Assembly (NCBI GenBank): GCA_964569295.1 | Contig: CAZMVU010000118.1 | Location: 1-14,824, forward strand | From: CAZMVU01 sp964569295 | GTDB taxonomy: Bacteria > Hydrogenedentota > Hydrogenedentia > Hydrogenedentales > JAGMZX01 | Direction of reading: 5' to 3' | DNA length: 14,824 nt | Shown here: in pieces, positions 5,967 to 13,150 of the stretch | Layout of the letters: every line of letters starts with the position of its first letter | Position numbering within the stretch: the stretch's first letter is position 1 | Position numbers and translations under genes: made by a program | The notes under the pieces: model-generated | Databases searched by the model: none | Seen by the model: the letters and a program-made list of their open reading frames with translations, nothing else | Told to the model about the DNA's origin: nothing

Positions 5967-6011
5967 CGCGAAGACGCATGTCACTGCGCACCGCAATGGT
6001 GTATCTTCGCG
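5967..6011 (-). other. Intercistronic stem-loop
   Basis: CGCGAAGA (5967-5974) and TCTTCGCG (6004-6011) form a perfect 8-bp stem with a 29-base loop inside the 88-bp gap between the oxidoreductase and the isomerase-like gene. It could protect one half of the mRNA or tune downstream expression; it lacks a T-run, so it is a poor terminator. Confidence 0.4.
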
Positions 6012-6034
6012 CGGTTCTGCGCTGTCTGCCTGCC

Positions 6035-7201
6035 TCAGACCTTTTCCCACTTGCGGGTCCTGGCGGCCTTTTCGACGGTTTCGAGGACCTTCTGGCACTT
6101 CACCGCGTCCGCGAATGTGGGGTAGTTGATCTTCTTGCGTTTCAGTCCACTCAGGAACTCGTACATCTCGTGGACGAAGAGGTGCTCGTAGCCGATGATG
6201 TGCCCCGGGGGCCACCAGGCGGCGGTATAGGGATGTCCGGGGTCGCAGGCTTGCACAGTGCGGAACCCCTGCAAGCCTTCCGGGTCCTCCCGGTTGAAAT
6301 ACTGGAAGACGTTCATGTCTTCCTGATTCCAGAGCACCGAGCCCTTGCTGCCGTAGATCTCGATGCTGTTGTAGTTGCGGCGGCCCGGTGCGAAACGCGT
6401 CGCCTCGAAGCTCGCGAGCGTGTTGGCGCCTTTGATCCGCCCGATGAACACCGCCGCGTCATCCACATCGACTTGGCCATACTTCTTCTTTTTGCCCTTG
6501 CCGGCCTTTGCGCCCCAGGCGCCCGTGTCGCTCTCGGGGATGACGCGCTTCTTGATGAAGGTCTCGAGCGCACTCGTGACCTCGGCCACATCGCCGACAA
6601 GGAAGTGGCACAGGTCCGTGATGTGCGCGCCGATGTCGCCCAGCGCGCCCGCGCCGGCCTGCTTCTTCTTCAGACGCCAGATCATGGGAAAGTCGGGGTC
6701 GGCGATGAAGTCCTGCTGGTAGGCGGCGCGCCAATGCCATATGTCGCCCAGCTTGCCCGAAGACACGAGCTTCTTGATGGACTGCACGGCCGGTGCGAAG
6801 CGATAGGAGAAACCGCACATGTGTTTCACGCCCGCCTTCTTCGCCGCTTGCAGCATTTCCTCGGCTTCTTTCACGGTGTTGGCGAGCGGCTTCTCGCACA
6901 CAATGTGCTTGCCGTTCTTCGCCGCCTCGAGGGCGATGGGCGGGTGCAGGGCGTTGGGCGTGCAGATGTCGACGATATCGATATCATCGCGCGCGCACAC
7001 TTCCTTGAAGTCTTCCGAGGTTTCCTCCCAGCCATAGCGCTGGGCGTTGGCGAGCATCTCCGGATCTTTGTCGCACAGGACTTTCATGTTGACTTCGACG
7101 GGGGGATCGAAAAACATCCCCACCTTGCGCCAGGCGTTGCTATGGGCCTTGCCCATGAACGAGCCCCCGACAATCGCCACATTCACTTTCTTTTTCGGCA
7201 T
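6035..7201 (-). CDS. Gfo/Idh/MocA family NAD(P)-dependent oxidoreductase
   Basis: A 388-residue protein. The N-terminal Rossmann fold opens with VAIVGGSFMGKAH (about residues 8-20), followed by DICTPNALHPP and the family signature CEKPLA, whose Lys is a catalytic residue in relatives. The C-terminal domain has GDIGAHITDL, holding the Asp and His of the usual active site. Relatives oxidise or reduce sugars, cyclitols or sugar amides with NAD(P). A lysine-rich segment (about 231-242, AKAGKGKKKKYG) is unusual and may be a surface loop. The ATG at 7201 has a strong AGGAGG at 7210-7215, spacing 8. It is the first gene of a likely two-gene unit with the isomerase-like gene, under the promoter at 7248-7276. 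Confidence 0.93.
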   Translation of the reverse strand: MPKKKVNVAIVGGSFMGKAHSNAWRKVGMFFDPPVEVNMKVLCDKDPEMLANAQRYGWEETSEDFKEVCARDDIDIVDICTPNALHPPIALEAAKNGKHIVCEKPLANTVKEAEEMLQAAKKAGVKHMCGFSYRFAPAVQSIKKLVSSGKLGDIWHWRAAYQQDFIADPDFPMIWRLKKKQAGAGALGDIGAHITDLCHFLVGDVAEVTSALETFIKKRVIPESDTGAWGAKAGKGKKKKYGQVDVDDAAVFIGRIKGANTLASFEATRFAPGRRNYNSIEIYGSKGSVLWNQEDMNVFQYFNREDPEGLQGFRTVQACDPGHPYTAAWWPPGHIIGYEHLFVHEMYEFLSGLKRKKINYPTFADAVKCQKVLETVEKAARTRKWEKV

Positions 7202-7209
7202 AGTCTCTC

Positions 7210-7215
7210 CCTCCT
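7210..7215 (-). promoter_or_regulatory. Ribosome binding site of the oxidoreductase gene
   Basis: Full-consensus AGGAGG, 8 bp before the ATG; the strongest in the window, in keeping with a well-expressed catabolic gene. Confidence 0.8.
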
Positions 7216-7247
7216 AGACGGGTTGCACAATTAAAAGTATCCGGCCC

Positions 7248-7276
7248 ATTATAGGCATGCTAAGGGCTTATGCCAA
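7248..7276 (-). promoter_or_regulatory. Sigma70-type promoter of the catabolic unit
   Basis: On the minus strand, TTGGCA (7271-7276) and a perfect TATAAT (7248-7253) are separated by exactly 17 bp (7254-7270). The transcript would begin near 7241 and carry a leader of about 40 bases with the AGGAGG site. The -35 box overlaps the T-run of the terminator of the upstream gene. Confidence 0.75.
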
Positions 7277-7302
7277 AAAACGCGCAACGCCCGGTGCGCG
7301 TT
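7275..7302 (-). terminator. Rho-independent terminator of the membrane protein gene
   Basis: On the minus strand, AACGCGCA and TGCGCGTT (7295-7302 and 7279-7286) form a perfect 8-bp stem with an 8-base loop, followed directly by a run of T. It begins 13 bp after the stop codon at 7316. Confidence 0.85.
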
Positions 7303-7315
7303 GTGCCGGCCCCAC

Positions 7316-8488
7316 TCAAAAACGCTGCGATTCAAGCTCCTTCTCCACCATCCGGGTGTAGGTTCGATTGAACAGGATAACCAGTGCGACCAAAGGCGCC
7401 CAAACCGTCACGTTCACGAACGCCTCGATCCCTGCGCCCAGTACATAGGGCGAGAAGCTGACCTCGGACTCCATGGCAATAGCAATCAACCCGGCGGCGT
7501 AAAACACAGCGAGCACCACGGCAAGTTGGCCGGCAACCTTCCCCTCGGTGTAGCCGCGAAAACGCCGCGCCGCCAATACCGCTGCGGCGCCCAGAGTCGT
7601 GCCGGCAGCGGCGGCGTAGATCAGCCAGCCGGTGTAACCGGCCGGCGCATTGGCGGCGGCTGTGTGGGCCAGCCACGCCGCCCAGGCCAGGTGCGCTGCG
7701 AAAAGCACGCCGAGCAGAAGCAACACCAACGCCACGGCTTGTACCGCGCGCGAAGGTGCGCGTTGCACATCCTGCGAGACCGTGTGATATTGCTCGCGCG
7801 CCATGCGTAACCGGTGCACCGGACCGAGCAGTGACATCTGCTGCACGCTCCATACAATGAGCAGGCTTCCGAGCCCTGTGGTGAGCAGGCGCACGGCTGG
7901 TAACGCTTCTTCGGGCGGATACACCGCGACCGGACGCCCGAGCAATACGCCGCCGAACAGCAACACAAGACTCATGAGAAACATGGTCGCCGCGTTCATG
8001 GCATACATGGACGGCCGTGCGATCAACACATCGGCCACGCCGGTTACCACCAGCGCCAACGCCCATCCCCGAAAAAAGAAGTCCGGAAAAAGCAGCAACA
8101 CCACGCCAAGAAGAATCAGCACCGCGCCATAACGCCGCACTTTCTCTTCCTCTTCCGCGCGCGGCTTCTGCGGCAACCACCCGAGCAATTGCCTCAACAC
8201 GCCCGGGGGGCATTTGAAGGTATAGGCCTTCAATCCCTCGACCACCACAAAGGAGACCGTGCGCCCGCGCAGCACATCGATATTGAAGCGCATGTGCCGC
8301 ACGGCCTCATCCCGCGGCAGCATCATCACCAAGCGGCCATCGGGCGCGGCCAGCGACAACAAATCAGGCTCGAGCGAGACCGTATGCGCTGCTTGCGCGC
8401 CTCCGCGAATCGGTTCCAGGGTAAACGACGTCACCGGCGATTCGGGGACCGCCTTTGCCCCGCTCTCCGTCTGCTGTGACTGCGCCAT
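7316..8488 (-). CDS. Multi-pass membrane protein of unknown function
   Basis: A 390-residue protein I do not recognise. Residues 1-110 are soluble; about 35-108 (VSLEPDLLSL...FKCPPGVLRQLLGWL) alternate in a way that suggests a small beta-rich, possibly PH-like domain. A charged linker (RAEEEEKVRR) leads to about eight hydrophobic segments near 120-138, 141-157, 164-183, 200-222, 248-274, 287-306, 319-339 and 357-374. A pair of conserved-looking charged loops lies at 224-245. I prefer the ATG at 8488 because GGAGGG (8499-8504) lies 10 bp upstream; the frame stays open to 8629. It is a single gene with its own terminator, divergent from the ATL gene. No transport or enzyme motif is visible. Confidence 0.75.
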   Translation of the reverse strand: MAQSQQTESGAKAVPESPVTSFTLEPIRGGAQAAHTVSLEPDLLSLAAPDGRLVMMLPRDEAVRHMRFNIDVLRGRTVSFVVVEGLKAYTFKCPPGVLRQLLGWLPQKPRAEEEEKVRRYGAVLILLGVVLLLFPDFFFRGWALALVVTGVADVLIARPSMYAMNAATMFLMSLVLLFGGVLLGRPVAVYPPEEALPAVRLLTTGLGSLLIVWSVQQMSLLGPVHRLRMAREQYHTVSQDVQRAPSRAVQAVALVLLLLGVLFAAHLAWAAWLAHTAAANAPAGYTGWLIYAAAAGTTLGAAAVLAARRFRGYTEGKVAGQLAVVLAVFYAAGLIAIAMESEVSFSPYVLGAGIEAFVNVTVWAPLVALVILFNRTYTRMVEKELESQRF

Positions 8489-8654
8489 GATCGGATATCC
8501 CTCCGCACCCTGCCCTTCTCGATCAATGTCAGGCAACCACCCCCCGTTCCCATGGACCGGAAACGCATGCCGGCGTACCATCCCTGCCGCGTTGCGCGCC
8601 CACACCAGTGCGCAAATAACGGCCTGCAACTATGAGAAATGCTACTATGAGCCC

Positions 8655-9005
8655 GTGGCCAACTTCTACCATGCCGTTTATCGCCTCGTCCGCGCAATTC
8701 CGCCCGGGCGCGTCATGACTTATGGACAGATTGCCGCCATCCTCGGGCAACCCCGCGCGGCCCGGGCCGTGGGCTATGCCATGCGCGCCTGCCCGCCCGA
8801 TGTCCCCTGGCAGCGCGTCATCAACCGGCACGGCGGCATCAGCCCCGGCGGCGAGCCGGACCGCGCCGTTATGCAGCGCGAACGGCTCGAGGAGGAAGGC
8901 GTGCGATTTGCCGGTGATGATACCTGCGATTTGCGGGTCTATCGCTGGGAACCGGAGAACCCTGAGGACTACTTCTTCGACACGGCCAGGGACTTCCCCT
9001 TCTGA
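8655..9005 (+). CDS. Alkyltransferase-like (ATL) DNA-repair protein
   Basis: A 116-residue protein with the DNA-binding domain of O6-alkylguanine-DNA alkyltransferases (MGMT). The active-site motif PCHRV is replaced by Pro51-Trp52-Gln-Arg-Val55, so the acceptor cysteine is Trp. This marks it as an ATL protein, which binds O6-alkylguanine lesions and hands them to nucleotide excision repair instead of dealkylating them. Tyr23-Gly24 and Arg37 in RAARAVG correspond to the base-flipping Tyr and Arg finger. The C-terminus (WEPENPEDYFFDTARDFPF) is an acidic-aromatic extension beyond the usual domain. The start is taken as GTG at 8655, since the domain begins there and no ATG in frame lies close upstream; no good ribosome binding site is visible. 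Divergent from the membrane protein gene and convergent with ruvB. Confidence 0.88.
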   Translation: MANFYHAVYRLVRAIPPGRVMTYGQIAAILGQPRAARAVGYAMRACPPDVPWQRVINRHGGISPGGEPDRAVMQRERLEEEGVRFAGDDTCDLRVYRWEPENPEDYFFDTARDFPF

Positions 9006-9013
9006 AGCCCGCC

Positions 9014-9118
9014 GGGGACAGGCGCCCGGGCATAGACCGGCATTGCCTGAGTATGCTTACCAGAGAGAACGTGCTCCCCAACCAATGACGCACACCGCGC
9101 ATGGGTGCGCCTGTCCCC
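9014..9118. repeat. Inverted repeat between the convergent ATL and ruvB genes
   Basis: GGGGACAGGCGC (9014-9025) and GCGCCTGTCCCC (9107-9118) are a perfect 12-bp inverted repeat 81 bp apart, filling nearly the whole 119-bp gap. The GGGGACAG core is of the kind often seen in REP-like elements, and the element at 11084-11184 uses a related GGGACAGTCC core. It could act as a two-way terminator, but neither side has a T-run. Confidence 0.6.
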
Positions 9119-9124
9119 TTCTTC

Positions 9125-10147
9125 CTAGAACAGCTCGCCCTGCGGCTTCGCGGGCGGTTCCTTGCCGAGGTGGCGATAGGCGAGTTGCGTAGCCACACGC
9201 CCCTGGGGCGTGCGCTTCATGAAGCCGATCTGGATCAGGTAGGGCTCATGCACTTCCTCGAGGGTCTGGGATTCCTCCCCGACGGCCACCGCCATGGATC
9301 CGAGCCCGACAGGCCCCCCGCCGAACTTGTCGATCAGCGTCGTGAGCACCTGCCGGTCCATGTCGTCGAGGCCGAGCCCGTCGATGCGCAACAGCTCCAG
9401 CGCGGCATCGGCGATGGGCCGGGTGATCGTGCCGTCGGCCTTGACCTGGGCATAATCCCGCACACGGCGCAGCAGCCGGTTGGCAATGCGCGCCGTGCCC
9501 CGGGATCGCGCGGCGATCTCGAGGGCGCCATCGGGTTCGATGGGCACAGCAAGAATGCGCGCCGCCCGCTCGACGATGCACTGCAATTCCTCAGGGTTGT
9601 AGAAGTCGAACCGGCAGGTGTCGCCGAAGCGCGCACGCAATGGCGGGGTGAGCAGGCCGGCGCGGGTGGTGGCGCCGATCAACGTGAACGGTTGCAGGCC
9701 GATCTTCATCGAGCGGGCTGTCGGACCCTTCCCCAGCATGATGTCGACCTCGAAGTCTTCCATCGCCGAGTAGAGCGTTTCCTCGACCGCATGGTTCAGC
9801 CGGTGGATTTCATCGACGAAGAACACGTCGTAGGTCTCGAGGCTGGTCAGGATCGCCGAGAGGTCCGCCTGCCGTTCGATGACGGGGCCGGCCGACTGCC
9901 GGATGTTCACCCCCATCTCGTTGGCAAGAATCCGTGCCAGCGTGGTCTTGCCGAGGCCCGGGGGCCCCGAAAGCAGCAGGTGGTCCAGCGGCTCGCTGCG
10001 CATCTTCGCCGCTTCGATGGCAATGCGCAGCTTCTCCTTGATCGGCTCCTGACCGGGGAACTCATCCAGCCGCTGCGGCCGAATCTGTTCCTCGAACTGA
10101 ACCTCTTCAGTCTGCTGCACCGGGTTGATGTCATCTACATCCGCCAT
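9125..10147 (-). CDS. ruvB: Holliday junction branch migration ATPase RuvB
   Basis: A 340-residue AAA+ protein of standard RuvB length. With RuvA it drives migration of Holliday junctions in recombinational repair. Visible in order: RPQRLDEFPGQ (about 23-33), Walker A GPPGLGKTT (61-69), Walker B FFVDEIH (109-115), sensor I GATTRAG (158-164), Arg finger in PPLRARFG (Arg171), sensor II RGTARIANRLLRR, and a winged-helix C-terminus with KFGGGPVGL and RTPQGR that contacts DNA. The ATG at 10147 has GAGGTG close upstream. It follows ruvA on the same strand with a 212-bp gap that contains a duplicated piece of the ruvA end. ruvC is not in the window. The gene ends in TAG. Confidence 0.98.
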   Translation of the reverse strand: MADVDDINPVQQTEEVQFEEQIRPQRLDEFPGQEPIKEKLRIAIEAAKMRSEPLDHLLLSGPPGLGKTTLARILANEMGVNIRQSAGPVIERQADLSAILTSLETYDVFFVDEIHRLNHAVEETLYSAMEDFEVDIMLGKGPTARSMKIGLQPFTLIGATTRAGLLTPPLRARFGDTCRFDFYNPEELQCIVERAARILAVPIEPDGALEIAARSRGTARIANRLLRRVRDYAQVKADGTITRPIADAALELLRIDGLGLDDMDRQVLTTLIDKFGGGPVGLGSMAVAVGEESQTLEEVHEPYLIQIGFMKRTPQGRVATQLAYRHLGKEPPAKPQGELF

Positions 10148-10177
10148 GAGACACCTCTAGAAGAAGCGGGAGAATGT

Positions 10178-10276
10178 TACGGCTCGCGGGGACGCTCGCC
10201 CTCCCGATGAAATTGGTCTTCTTCAACCTTTACAATTCACTGCACGCTTTTGCCATGCCGCGCAGGGTGGTTTTCA
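10178..10276. repeat. Diverged tandem copy of the ruvA end and following spacer
   Basis: Two blocks recur in the same order: 30 bp at 10178-10207 and 10279-10308, and 31 bp at 10211-10241 and 10327-10357, both identical between copies. Beyond them, 10242-10276 matches the last codons of ruvA (10360-10395) with mismatches: on the minus strand it reads L-K-T-T-L-R-G-M-A-K-A against L-K-T-A-L-R-S-M-A-K-V in ruvA. So the 3' end of ruvA plus its downstream spacer was duplicated in tandem and the outer copy is now untranslated relic. Confidence 0.85.
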
Positions 10277-10278
10277 GC

Positions 10279-10395
10279 TACGGCTCGCGGGGACGCTCGC
10301 CCTCCCGAAGCGCGCCATCCCAATGCAATTGGTCTTCTTCAACCTTTACAATTCACTCTTCACACTTTCGCCATGCTGCGCAAGGCCGTCTTCAG
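10279..10395. repeat. Second copy of the ruvA-end repeat (includes true ruvA end)
   Basis: This copy contains the functional stop codon of ruvA at 10360 and an 18-bp or so insertion (about 10309-10326) between the two identical blocks relative to the copy at 10178-10276. Confidence 0.8.
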
Positions 10396-10971
10396 CACCT
10401 CTTCATCCGGGGCGTCGTCCCCGCATTGCTTGCGCGCAGCGGCGGTGGCCTTCTTCGCTTCCTGGGGCGTGCAGCCCATGGAGGTGAGCGCCTCGTACAC
10501 ATCGTCGCCGGCCAGTTCCGCCCCATCCGCGCCTTCCGGGGATTCGCCGAGAATAGCGGACAACTCGGCATCCTGCCCCATCTTCGCTTTCATCTCGAGC
10601 ACCACGCGCTGCGCCGTCTTCTTGCCGATGCCCGGCGTCTTGGTAATCGCCTGCACATCGCTGTCGAGGATGGCCTGGCCGAAGCGTGCCGGCGGCAGCA
10701 CGGACAACAGGTTCATGGCCGCCTTCGGTCCGACCCCGTTGATGCTGAGCAGGGTCACAAATAAGCGCTTTTCTTCTTCCGTGAGGAAGCCGTATATCTG
10801 GAAGGCGTCTTCCCGGATATAGCAGTAGGTGATAAGGCGTACCTCCTGCCCGGGCAGTACGCGCCGCTGCACGCCCTCTGGCACAAGCACATGATAGCCC
10901 ACGCCGTGAACATCCAGCGCGACATGGTCCACCCCCTTCATCGCCACCGAACCACAAAGAAATGCGAACAT
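10360..10971 (-). CDS. ruvA: Holliday junction DNA helicase subunit RuvA
   Basis: A 203-residue RuvA, the tetrameric subunit that binds the four-way junction and loads RuvB. Domain I is an OB fold (residues 1-63, DVHGVGYHV and ITYCYIREDAFQIYGF). Domain II carries two helix-hairpin-helix motifs, LLSINGVGPKAAMNLLS and ITKTPGIGKKTAQRVVLEMK. Domain III (about 155-203, DDVYEALTSMGCTPQEAKKA) contacts RuvB. The opening MFAFLCG matches the usual M-I-A-x-L-x-G start of the family, which supports the ATG at 10971 despite a weak ribosome binding site. It is followed by ruvB on the same strand; upstream there is no ruvC but a repeat-filled gap and an ABC exporter. Confidence 0.97.
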   Translation of the reverse strand: MFAFLCGSVAMKGVDHVALDVHGVGYHVLVPEGVQRRVLPGQEVRLITYCYIREDAFQIYGFLTEEEKRLFVTLLSINGVGPKAAMNLLSVLPPARFGQAILDSDVQAITKTPGIGKKTAQRVVLEMKAKMGQDAELSAILGESPEGADGAELAGDDVYEALTSMGCTPQEAKKATAAARKQCGDDAPDEEVLKTALRSMAKV

Positions 10972-10974
10972 AGC

Positions 10975-11030
10975 CGTTTACCCCATTTTGTAACGCGCAC
11001 AGCCTAGCACCACCCAGACCGCCGGTGCTA
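10975..11030 (-). promoter_or_regulatory. Dyads upstream of ruvA, possible operator
   Basis: Two dyads lie just before the ruvA start: CGTTTAC (10975-10981) with GTAACG (10990-10995), imperfect, and TAGCACC (11005-11011) with GGTGCTA (11024-11030), a perfect 7-bp pair with a 12-base loop. Between them on the minus strand is TTACAAAAT, which could serve as a -10 region. ruvAB is often damage-inducible, so an operator here is reasonable, but neither dyad matches a LexA box I know. Confidence 0.3.
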
Positions 11031-11080
11031 CCCGCCCACCGTAAGAGTGTTGCCACGTTCCGCCATTCCGAAGTAAGCGT

Positions 11081-11184
11081 GAAGCAAACAAAGGGACTGT
11101 CCTCGCGAGTCTTCGAGCAGGGACTGAAGCAAACAAAGGGACTGTCCTCGCGAGTCTTCGAGCAGGGACTGTCCCTTTCTTTGC
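11081..11184. repeat. Perfect 45-bp tandem duplication plus inverted arm
   Basis: Units 11081-11125 and 11126-11170 are identical over 45 bp. Each holds an arm of the type GCAAACAAAGGGACTGTCC (11084-11102 and 11129-11147), and 11166-11184 is the inverted counterpart (17 of 19 positions), so either unit can pair with it as a long hairpin around a 17- to 18-base spacer. On the minus strand the hairpin lies 22 bp beyond the ABC exporter stop codon and is followed by TTTGTTTGC, so it may also end that transcript. Confidence 0.85.
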
Positions 11185-11206
11185 GGACCTTCCGAGCAGC
11201 ATCCGC

Positions 11207-12973
11207 CTACAGCTCACTCAACTGCACGGCGCCGAACTGCTCCTCGCACAGCGCCCGGTACGGCCCCGGCGCCGATGCCAGCTCCTGGTGCGTGCCCCGC
11301 TGCACGATGCGGCCCGCATCGATGAACGCCACCTGATCGCAGTCGACAATCGTCGAAAGCCGGTGCGCGATGACGAGCGTGGTGCGGCCCCGCATGAGGT
11401 GGGCGAGCGCGTCCTGGATAATCGCCTCGGCGTGCGAGTCGAGGCTCGAGGTGGCCTCGTCGAGAATGAGAATCTCGGGGTCGCGCAGGAAAGCCCGGGC
11501 AATACTGAGCCGCTGCTTCTGCCCGCCCGACAAGGTCACCCCGTGCTCGCCGACGACGGTGTCGTAGCCCGCCGGCAACTCATCGACGAATTCATCCACA
11601 TGCGCCATGCGCGCGGCCGTGAGCATCTCCGCTTCCGAGGCGCCGCGGCGGCCATAGCGGATATTCTCGCGCACGGTGGTATTGAAGAGAATGGCGTCCT
11701 GCATGACCATGCCGATATGGCTGCGCAGCGAGTGCAGCGTAACCGTGCGGATGTCCTGCCCGTCGATGCGGATGGCCCCCTGGGTCACGTCGTAGAAGCG
11801 CGGCACCAGCTTTATCAGCGTCGACTTACCCGCGCCGCTCTTGCCGACGAATGCCATGGACCGCCCCGGCTCGACCGTGAGATCGATGCCCTCGAGCACC
11901 GGCTGGCCCGGCTCGTAGGCGAAGTGGACGTTGTCGAACTCGATACGGCCATGCACGTCTTGCAGGGGCTGTGCATCTGGTGCGTCTTGAATCTCCGGCG
12001 CCACGTCCATAACCCGGAACACGCGGTCCATGGCGGCGAGTTGGAGCTGTACCGCGGCGGTGGCGTCGGCCAGGCGCTGCGTGGGTTGGTAGAGGAAGGT
12101 AAGGGAACCGTAAAACGTAAGCAGTTGGCCCGTGGTGATGGCGCCCCCGAGCACGCGGTAGGTGCCGTAGCTCAGCACAATGACCGGCCCGAGTTGCGTC
12201 AGGAATTCGCCCACGGCGAGCAACATGAACCGCAGTCTTACATGCCGTATGACCGTGCGTAAGTAGTCGCGGTTGAAACCGAAAAACCGGAACAGCTCGC
12301 TGCGCTCGCGCACGAAACTCTGCACCACGCTGAGCCCGGTAATCTTCTCGTTCACCTCGCCGGACATGCGGGACATCTGCGCCTGCATGTCGTTGGCGGC
12401 CGTGCGCAGACGCGGGCGCAGGTAGCCGAAAATGCCCGCATGCACCGGCAGGGTAAACAGGCTTACCGCCGCCAGCTCCCAGTTCCAGAAGATGAGAAAG
12501 ATCGTCACGCCGACCAGAAAGAGCGTGTCCACCGCGATGGACATAACGCCCCGGTCGAGGATGCCCTGCGAGGTGTTCACATCATTGATGATGCGCGAGG
12601 CCGTCGAGCCGCTGCGGTGCTTCGAATGGAAGCCCAGGCTGAGCCGCTGCACGTGCGCGTAGATGTCCTGCCGAATGTCGAAGATCGTCCGGTTCCCTGC
12701 CAGTTCCGCAAACCATGATCGGTAAAACGTGATCGGTATGCGGATGATGTAGCCGGTGATGAGAATCCCGGCGAGCCACGCCAGGCGCCGCAACTTCTCC
12801 GCATCGCTCACGTCCGCCAGGATGACATAGTCCGTCACCAGCCCGAGCGCGATGGGCAGCAACAGCGCCATCGAGAATTTCAGCACGCCACAGGTTATCG
12901 ACGCCACGACCAACCGGCGGTACGGTTTGGCATAGCGCAGAAAGCGGCGGAATGTGGGGGAACCGAAAAGCAT
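11207..12973 (-). CDS. MsbA-type ABC exporter (fused membrane and ATPase domains)
   Basis: A 588-residue half-transporter that should work as a homodimer in the inner membrane. About six transmembrane helices occupy residues 20-310 (for example 22-52, 66-84, 146-186, 250-293). The ATPase domain starts near 343: Walker A GKSGAGKS (377-384), Q-loop MVMQD (422-426), signature LSGGQ (481-485), Walker B ILILDE (501-506) and switch His537. All catalytic residues are present. Relatives export lipids, lipid A, peptides or drugs; the substrate cannot be told here. The ATG at 12973 has no ribosome binding site, and a good extended -10 lies 8 bp upstream, so the mRNA may be leaderless. Not clearly in an operon with ruvA, from which it is separated by 235 bp of repeats. 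Confidence 0.95.
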   Translation of the reverse strand: MLFGSPTFRRFLRYAKPYRRLVVASITCGVLKFSMALLLPIALGLVTDYVILADVSDAEKLRRLAWLAGILITGYIIRIPITFYRSWFAELAGNRTIFDIRQDIYAHVQRLSLGFHSKHRSGSTASRIINDVNTSQGILDRGVMSIAVDTLFLVGVTIFLIFWNWELAAVSLFTLPVHAGIFGYLRPRLRTAANDMQAQMSRMSGEVNEKITGLSVVQSFVRERSELFRFFGFNRDYLRTVIRHVRLRFMLLAVGEFLTQLGPVIVLSYGTYRVLGGAITTGQLLTFYGSLTFLYQPTQRLADATAAVQLQLAAMDRVFRVMDVAPEIQDAPDAQPLQDVHGRIEFDNVHFAYEPGQPVLEGIDLTVEPGRSMAFVGKSGAGKSTLIKLVPRFYDVTQGAIRIDGQDIRTVTLHSLRSHIGMVMQDAILFNTTVRENIRYGRRGASEAEMLTAARMAHVDEFVDELPAGYDTVVGEHGVTLSGGQKQRLSIARAFLRDPEILILDEATSSLDSHAEAIIQDALAHLMRGRTTLVIAHRLSTIVDCDQVAFIDAGRIVQRGTHQELASAPGPYRALCEEQFGAVQLSEL

Positions 12974-12981
12974 GGGAAATC

Positions 12982-12990
12982 AGTATAGCA
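12982..12990 (-). promoter_or_regulatory. Extended -10 promoter of the ABC exporter
   Basis: On the minus strand TGCTATACT is a perfect TGn extension plus TATACT, five of six to consensus. It ends 8 bp before the ATG, so transcription would start one or two bases upstream of the start codon. No convincing -35 box was found, as is common for extended -10 promoters. Confidence 0.5.
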
Positions 12991-13150
12991 AACCCGGCAG
13001 GGGGACCGTCACCACGCTGGCCGCCACTACGGTATCTGTCAGGTCATGCCAAGAATTCTTGCGCCTGGCGTCTTGAAGCAGGTGACGTGTGGGGACTCTC
13101 TGCGGTGCCCGGAATGCACGTACGCCCCCCGCTTCGTTACACTTCTTGGT

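Noticed and set aside
5759..7234. Long plus-strand open frames over the sugar genes (also 4864-5934, 9101-10210, 11288-12262, and minus-strand 12980-14125)
   Set aside because: All are antisense shadows of well-recognised genes on the other strand.
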